DNA of 64,000 nucleotides, taken from positions 434,001 through 498,000 of the forward strand of contig NZ_JACIBY010000006.1 in the NCBI RefSeq assembly GCF_014195535.1. Direction: 5' to 3'. This document shows, in pieces, positions 61,225 to 64,000 of this stretch (positions are counted from its first letter, which is position 1; every line of letters begins with the position of its first letter). Both the position numbers and the translations under genes were made by a program. This DNA comes from Runella defluvii. GTDB taxonomy: Bacteria; Bacteroidota; Bacteroidia; Cytophagales; Spirosomataceae. The notes beneath the pieces were generated by a model that was not told where the DNA came from, did not search any database, and saw nothing but the letters and a program-made list of their open reading frames with translations.

Positions 61225-61425
61225 CTAATCCTCTTTCTCCAGCTCAAAAATGGCTTCGACGGGTTTGTCAAAGTAGCGGGCAATTTTTAGTGCCAACACA
61301 ACCGACGGCACATACTTCGACGCCTCCAGCGCATTGATGGTTTGGCGCGAAACACCTACGGCTTCGGCCAAATCGGCCTGCGTCATGCGTTTTATGGCTC
61401 GTTCTACGTGAATCGTATTTTTCAT
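61225..61425 (-). CDS. XRE-family helix-turn-helix regulator
   Basis: A 66-residue single-domain DNA-binding protein. The helix-turn-helix reads RMTQADLAEAVGVSRQTINA, followed by LEASKYVPSVVLALKIARYF. The closing KPVEAIFELEKED is typical of the small YozG-like group. Its ATG overlaps the stop of the preceding membrane gene (ATGA), so the two are translationally coupled. It probably represses its own operon through the inverted repeat at 61965-61988. Confidence 0.92.
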   Translation of the reverse strand: MKNTIHVERAIKRMTQADLAEAVGVSRQTINALEASKYVPSVVLALKIARYFDKPVEAIFELEKED

Positions 61426-61922
61426 GCGGCAGCCCTCCTTTCTTCAAAAAACGGTTTTACGTAAACAATCCAGTGAAAACGCGCCAAAAAAACTAACGGT
61501 GCCGTGAGCATATTCCACGATAGAATTAAGTAAAAATCAAGGCCATACGACAACCAAGCTGCCAAAACAAACCCAATCAGGTGCACATAAAATCCCCAGA
61601 GCAGCGACTCGTGACGCACTTTCGTAATCCATTCGTCATCGGTGCGTTCACGCGAAAAAGCGACAAAGAAAAAGCCTACCGTGGTCAAGGTCATCAAAAG
61701 TTCACCCGCAAAATCGGCCACATTGCCATCTAATAACGCAACCATAGTTCCTTTCTCCGAAAAGGTGATGGTCGTCCACTTCACCAAGAAGTGTTCTCCT
61801 CCAAAAAAACTGACGCTGGGAGCTACTTCCAACAACGCCAACACCGTAAGCACCAAACAAGGCACAAACAACAACCAACCGATTCTCTTAAAGCGATTGG
61901 GCAAAAGTAATTTGGTATCCAT
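61422..61922 (-). CDS. Four-helix membrane protein paired with an XRE regulator
   Basis: A 166-residue inner-membrane protein with about four hydrophobic segments: RIGWLLFVPCLVLTVLALLE, FAGELLMTLTTVGFFFVAFS, ESLLWGFYVHLIGFVLAAWL and YLILSWNMLTAPLVFLARFH. I start at MDTKLLLPNRFKR because a longer frame would begin upstream of the promoter at 61964-61995. Pairs of a small membrane protein and a small XRE regulator are common in Bacteroidota, but the job of the membrane protein is not known to me. A role in sensing a signal at the membrane for the regulator is inference. Confidence 0.75.
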   Translation of the reverse strand: MDTKLLLPNRFKRIGWLLFVPCLVLTVLALLEVAPSVSFFGGEHFLVKWTTITFSEKGTMVALLDGNVADFAGELLMTLTTVGFFFVAFSRERTDDEWITKVRHESLLWGFYVHLIGFVLAAWLSYGLDFYLILSWNMLTAPLVFLARFHWIVYVKPFFEERRAAA

Positions 61923-61963
61923 AGCTGTTAATAGGTTTTTGTTTGAAAAATTGATTTTCGATT

Positions 61964-61995
61964 CAAATGTAAAATATACTTTACATTTAAGCAAA
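61964..61995 (-). promoter_or_regulatory. Promoter with overlapping inverted-repeat operator of the membrane-protein/XRE operon
   Basis: On the minus strand TTTG (61995-61992), a 20-base spacer and TACATTTG (61971-61964) form an excellent promoter. The perfect 9-bp inverted repeat AAATGTAAA (61965-61973) / TTTACATTT (61980-61988), 6 bases apart, covers the -7 element and most of the spacer, exactly where a dimeric repressor would block RNA polymerase. Confidence 0.75.
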
Positions 61996-62016
61996 TATTT
62001 TTTACACAAAGTCAAA

Positions 62017-62055
62017 AATAAAAGCGCATCGTAGTTGGTACGATGCGCTTTTATT
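62017..62055. terminator. Strong hairpin between ferritin and the membrane-protein operon
   Basis: A perfect 17-bp stem (AATAAAAGCGCATCGTA / TACGATGCGCTTTTATT) with loop GTTGG. On the minus strand, after the ferritin gene, the stem ends in TTTTATT, giving a terminator. Confidence 0.75.
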
Positions 62056-62111
62056 ACCTTCCCGAAAGTTTTTTTCCCACCTTCCTGAAAGTTTAAAACT
62101 TTCGGGAAGGT
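62056..62111. repeat. CGAAAGTTT palindrome pair after ferritin
   Basis: ACCTTCCCGAAAGTTT (62056-62071) and the near-palindrome starting ACCTTCCTGAAAGTTT (62079) and ending AAACTTTCGGGAAGGT (62111). The latter can pair with either upstream arm, giving alternative hairpins. On the minus strand a run of T lies ahead of it. Confidence 0.7.
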
Positions 62112-62122
62112 AAAAGAAAAAA

Positions 62123-62671
62123 TTATTCTCCTCCTGCTTCGCCCGCGGCTCCTGGGTAGGTTACTTTGGCGATTTCCATGTCAATTGTAAAACGGCCAAT
62201 GCCTTCTTCGCCAATCACATCAAACAATTCAACTTGGCGGCGAGCAATGTATTCTTCTTCGATTTGTTCTTTCACAAACCACTGCAAGAAGTTTTCGGTC
62301 GCGTAATCGTCGAGGCGGCGGCTGATGCCTACCAAGCGGTTGATGGCCTGCGAAACCATAATTTCTTGCTCCAACGCCGTTTCAAATACCGAACGGAACG
62401 AAGGATATTCTTGCGGAATTCCAACCACATCGGGGGTGATGGCCGTTCCGCCCATATCGCAGATAAATTTAAAGATTTTGAGCATGTGACCACGTTCTTC
62501 GTCGGCTTGCGCAAAGAAGAAATCGCCACTGTTAGAATAACCGTTGCGATCACACCACGCAGCCATGGCCAAATATTTTGCCGAAGATTCGGCTTCCATT
62601 TTTACTTGTGCATTCAAAGCAATTTCTAAATCTTCTTTCAACGAAGTTCGCATACGAACGGTGTCTTTCAT
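62123..62671 (-). CDS. ftnA: Ferritin
   Basis: A 182-residue iron-storage protein that oxidises Fe(II) and stores it as mineral inside a 24-subunit shell. Ferroxidase-site residues are visible: Glu27 in VKMEAESSAKYLAMAAWC, Glu59 and His62 in ADEERGHMLKI, the Glu of ALEQEIMVSQAI and Gln136 in FVKEQIEEEYIARR. The four-helix order and spacing match bacterial FtnA, with a short glycine-rich tail (AAGEAGGE). An alternative start six codons in (MRTSLKEDLE) is possible. Confidence 0.93.
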   Translation of the reverse strand: MKDTVRMRTSLKEDLEIALNAQVKMEAESSAKYLAMAAWCDRNGYSNSGDFFFAQADEERGHMLKIFKFICDMGGTAITPDVVGIPQEYPSFRSVFETALEQEIMVSQAINRLVGISRRLDDYATENFLQWFVKEQIEEEYIARRQVELFDVIGEEGIGRFTIDMEIAKVTYPGAAGEAGGE

Positions 62672-62900
62672 AGTTATATTAGTTTGAAATGGGAAGTTTC
62701 CATTATTTTTATCAACAATACTACACCCTTTGACGCAAAAATGTTCTATTTCAACCGTGCTTCCCTAAAATTTGGAATGAGTCTGAATTTGAGAAACCTA
62801 CGATTTGCAGGAGAGTGAAGGTAAGTAATCTCATTTTCGTCTTTTTAATTGCGTAACAATCTTCAAACCTAGTCATTGATCATCCTAAACAACGATACAA

Positions 62901-64000
62901 GTGAGATTCAACACGTGGATAGCAGCATTACTTTTGGCGTTGTCTATCAAAACATACGCACAGACCAATAAGGCCTCCTCTTCTGCGAGTTTCAACACCG
63001 CCAAACCTTGGACTTACTGGTGGTGGATGGGAAGTACCGTCACCGAAAGCGACATTACGTGGCAGCTCGAAAATTTCGCCAAAGCAGGTCTGGGAGGAGT
63101 TCACATCATTCCTATTTATGGCGTCAAAGGACTTGAAAAACAAGCAATTCCTTATTTAAGTCCGCGCTGGATGGAGGTTCTTGCCCATACGGTTCGGGAA
63201 GGAAAACGCCTCGGATTAGGCGTGGACATGACCACGGGAACGGGCTGGCCTTTTGGCGGCCCGAACGTATCACCCGAGTTTGCGGCCAAAAAATGGCAGG
63301 TTGTCAATGGCGAAATTCAAAGCGCACTCACCAAGCAGGCCGTCAAACGCGCGGCGCCTGGCGGTGAAGGACTGGTACTTGACCCGTTTTCGGCCAAAGC
63401 CATCCCGCATTATGTGCAACGTTTTGACTCGGCGTTTGCCAATTTCAAAGACCGTCCTCGCGCTATGTACAACGACTCTTACGAGGTTTATGGCGCCAAC
63501 TGGACGGATGATTTTCTGAATGAATTTCAACAACGACGCGGATACGACCTCAAAAGTCAATGGGCGGCCTTCACCGACACCACCACGGCCTTGGTCAAAA
63601 TCGACTATCACCAGACGCTTTCGGAATTGTTATTGGAAAATTATGCCAAAAAATGGACCGATTGGTCGCACAAGCAAGGCTTCATCACGCGCTACCAAGC
63701 CCACGGTTCGCCAGGCAACTTGCTCGATTTATACGAAGCCTCCGACATTCCCGAAACCGAGTCTTTTGGCACAAGCCGCTTGCCCATCAAAGGCTTACGC
63801 ATCGATGACCAATACGAGGTGGACCGTTTTGGCACGCCCAATGCACTTGCTATGAAGTTTGCGAGTTCGGCCGCTCACCTTGCTTCCAAAAAATGGGTAA
63901 GTTCCGAAAGTACCACTTGGTTGGCCAATCACTTTAAAGTTTCACTTTCGCAAATCAAGCCGCAGTTGGACGAACTATTTGTATCAGGCATCAACCATTT
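62901..64000 (+). CDS. GH106-type alpha-L-rhamnosidase, 5' part, cut by the window edge
   Basis: At least 366 residues from a GTG start; a stop lies five codons upstream in frame and no ATG fits better. A signal peptide (RFNTWIAALLLALSIKTYAQ) is followed by TYWWWMGSTVTESDITWQLE and FAKAGLGGVHIIPIYGVKG, then LGVDMTTGTGWPFGGPNV, YNDSYEVYGANWTDDFLNEF and QAHGSPGNLLDLYEASDIPE. These are the landmarks of the Glyco_hydro_106 family, which removes rhamnose from pectin (RG-I/II) or glycoconjugates. The protein should run to about 900-1100 residues beyond the edge. I saw no clear promoter in the 229-base gap before it. Confidence 0.85.
   Translation, partial: MRFNTWIAALLLALSIKTYAQTNKASSSASFNTAKPWTYWWWMGSTVTESDITWQLENFAKAGLGGVHIIPIYGVKGLEKQAIPYLSPRWMEVLAHTVREGKRLGLGVDMTTGTGWPFGGPNVSPEFAAKKWQVVNGEIQSALTKQAVKRAAPGGEGLVLDPFSAKAIPHYVQRFDSAFANFKDRPRAMYNDSYEVYGANWTDDFLNEFQQRRGYDLKSQWAAFTDTTTALVKIDYHQTLSELLLENYAKKWTDWSHKQGFITRYQAHGSPGNLLDLYEASDIPETESFGTSRLPIKGLRIDDQYEVDRFGTPNALAMKFASSAAHLASKKWVSSESTTWLANHFKVSLSQIKPQLDELFVSGINH

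Noticed and set aside
1-64000. tRNA, rRNA or insertion sequences
   Set aside because: No cloverleaf or CCA-ending stretch, rRNA-like sequence or transposase-like frame was seen in any gap.

Overview
The window looks like a chromosomal stretch of a member of the Bacteroidota, most likely order Cytophagales (Spirosoma/Runella/Dyadobacter type). This rests on several signs. There is a SusC/SusD pair and a type IX secretion sorting tail. Many lipoproteins have an acidic or serine-rich start after the cysteine. bshC (bacillithiol synthesis) and an unusually long LepB are present. Promoters repeatedly match the Bacteroidota form TTTG-N19..22-TAnnTTTG instead of the sigma70 form. No rRNA, tRNA, insertion sequence, phage gene or CRISPR array was seen. 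The genus is inference.

Left part (1-16,500): a small membrane protein, a secreted NTF2-like protein, an AraC regulator, a CotH-type lipoprotein, bshC divergent from a family 2 glycosyltransferase, a CBU_0592-like membrane protein, aspartate kinase, serS, a GH43-like secreted protein with lepB, a NatAB-like ABC exporter, a serine hydrolase and a YdjC-type deacetylase. Middle (16,500-37,100): photolyase, a DUF433/DUF5615 toxin-antitoxin-like pair, a LytTR regulator and LytS-like kinase separated by an opposite-strand lipoprotein gene, secreted proteins including a 645-residue protein I do not recognise and an ELWxxDGT-repeat protein, an esterase, a DUF3857/transglutaminase protein, YgiQ, a DEAD-box helicase with a long leader, ftsE and fsa.

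The most striking region is 37,323-59,180, all on the plus strand. SusC and SusD are followed by a terminator-like hairpin, then a small lipoprotein, a VCBS/ASPIC-UnbV lipoprotein, a GH31 protein with a T9SS tail, a DUF4249 lipoprotein, a second TonB-dependent receptor and two more VCBS/ASPIC-UnbV lipoproteins. Five consecutive genes (42,533-55,587) are joined by stop/start overlaps of 1 or 4 bases. The GH31 protein lacks both expected catalytic aspartates (Val and Asn at these positions), so the cluster may encode a surface glycan-binding/uptake system in which the glycosidase fold binds or signals without ordinary hydrolysis. That function is inference.

Right end (59,500-64,000): a DUF4846 protein, an M15 peptidase, a membrane-protein/XRE-regulator operon with a 9-bp inverted repeat placed on its promoter, ferritin, and the start of a GH106-type alpha-L-rhamnosidase cut by the window edge.

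At least seven families of short hairpin-forming repeats lie between genes. Two sequences of the same style are found in frame inside the third VCBS gene.
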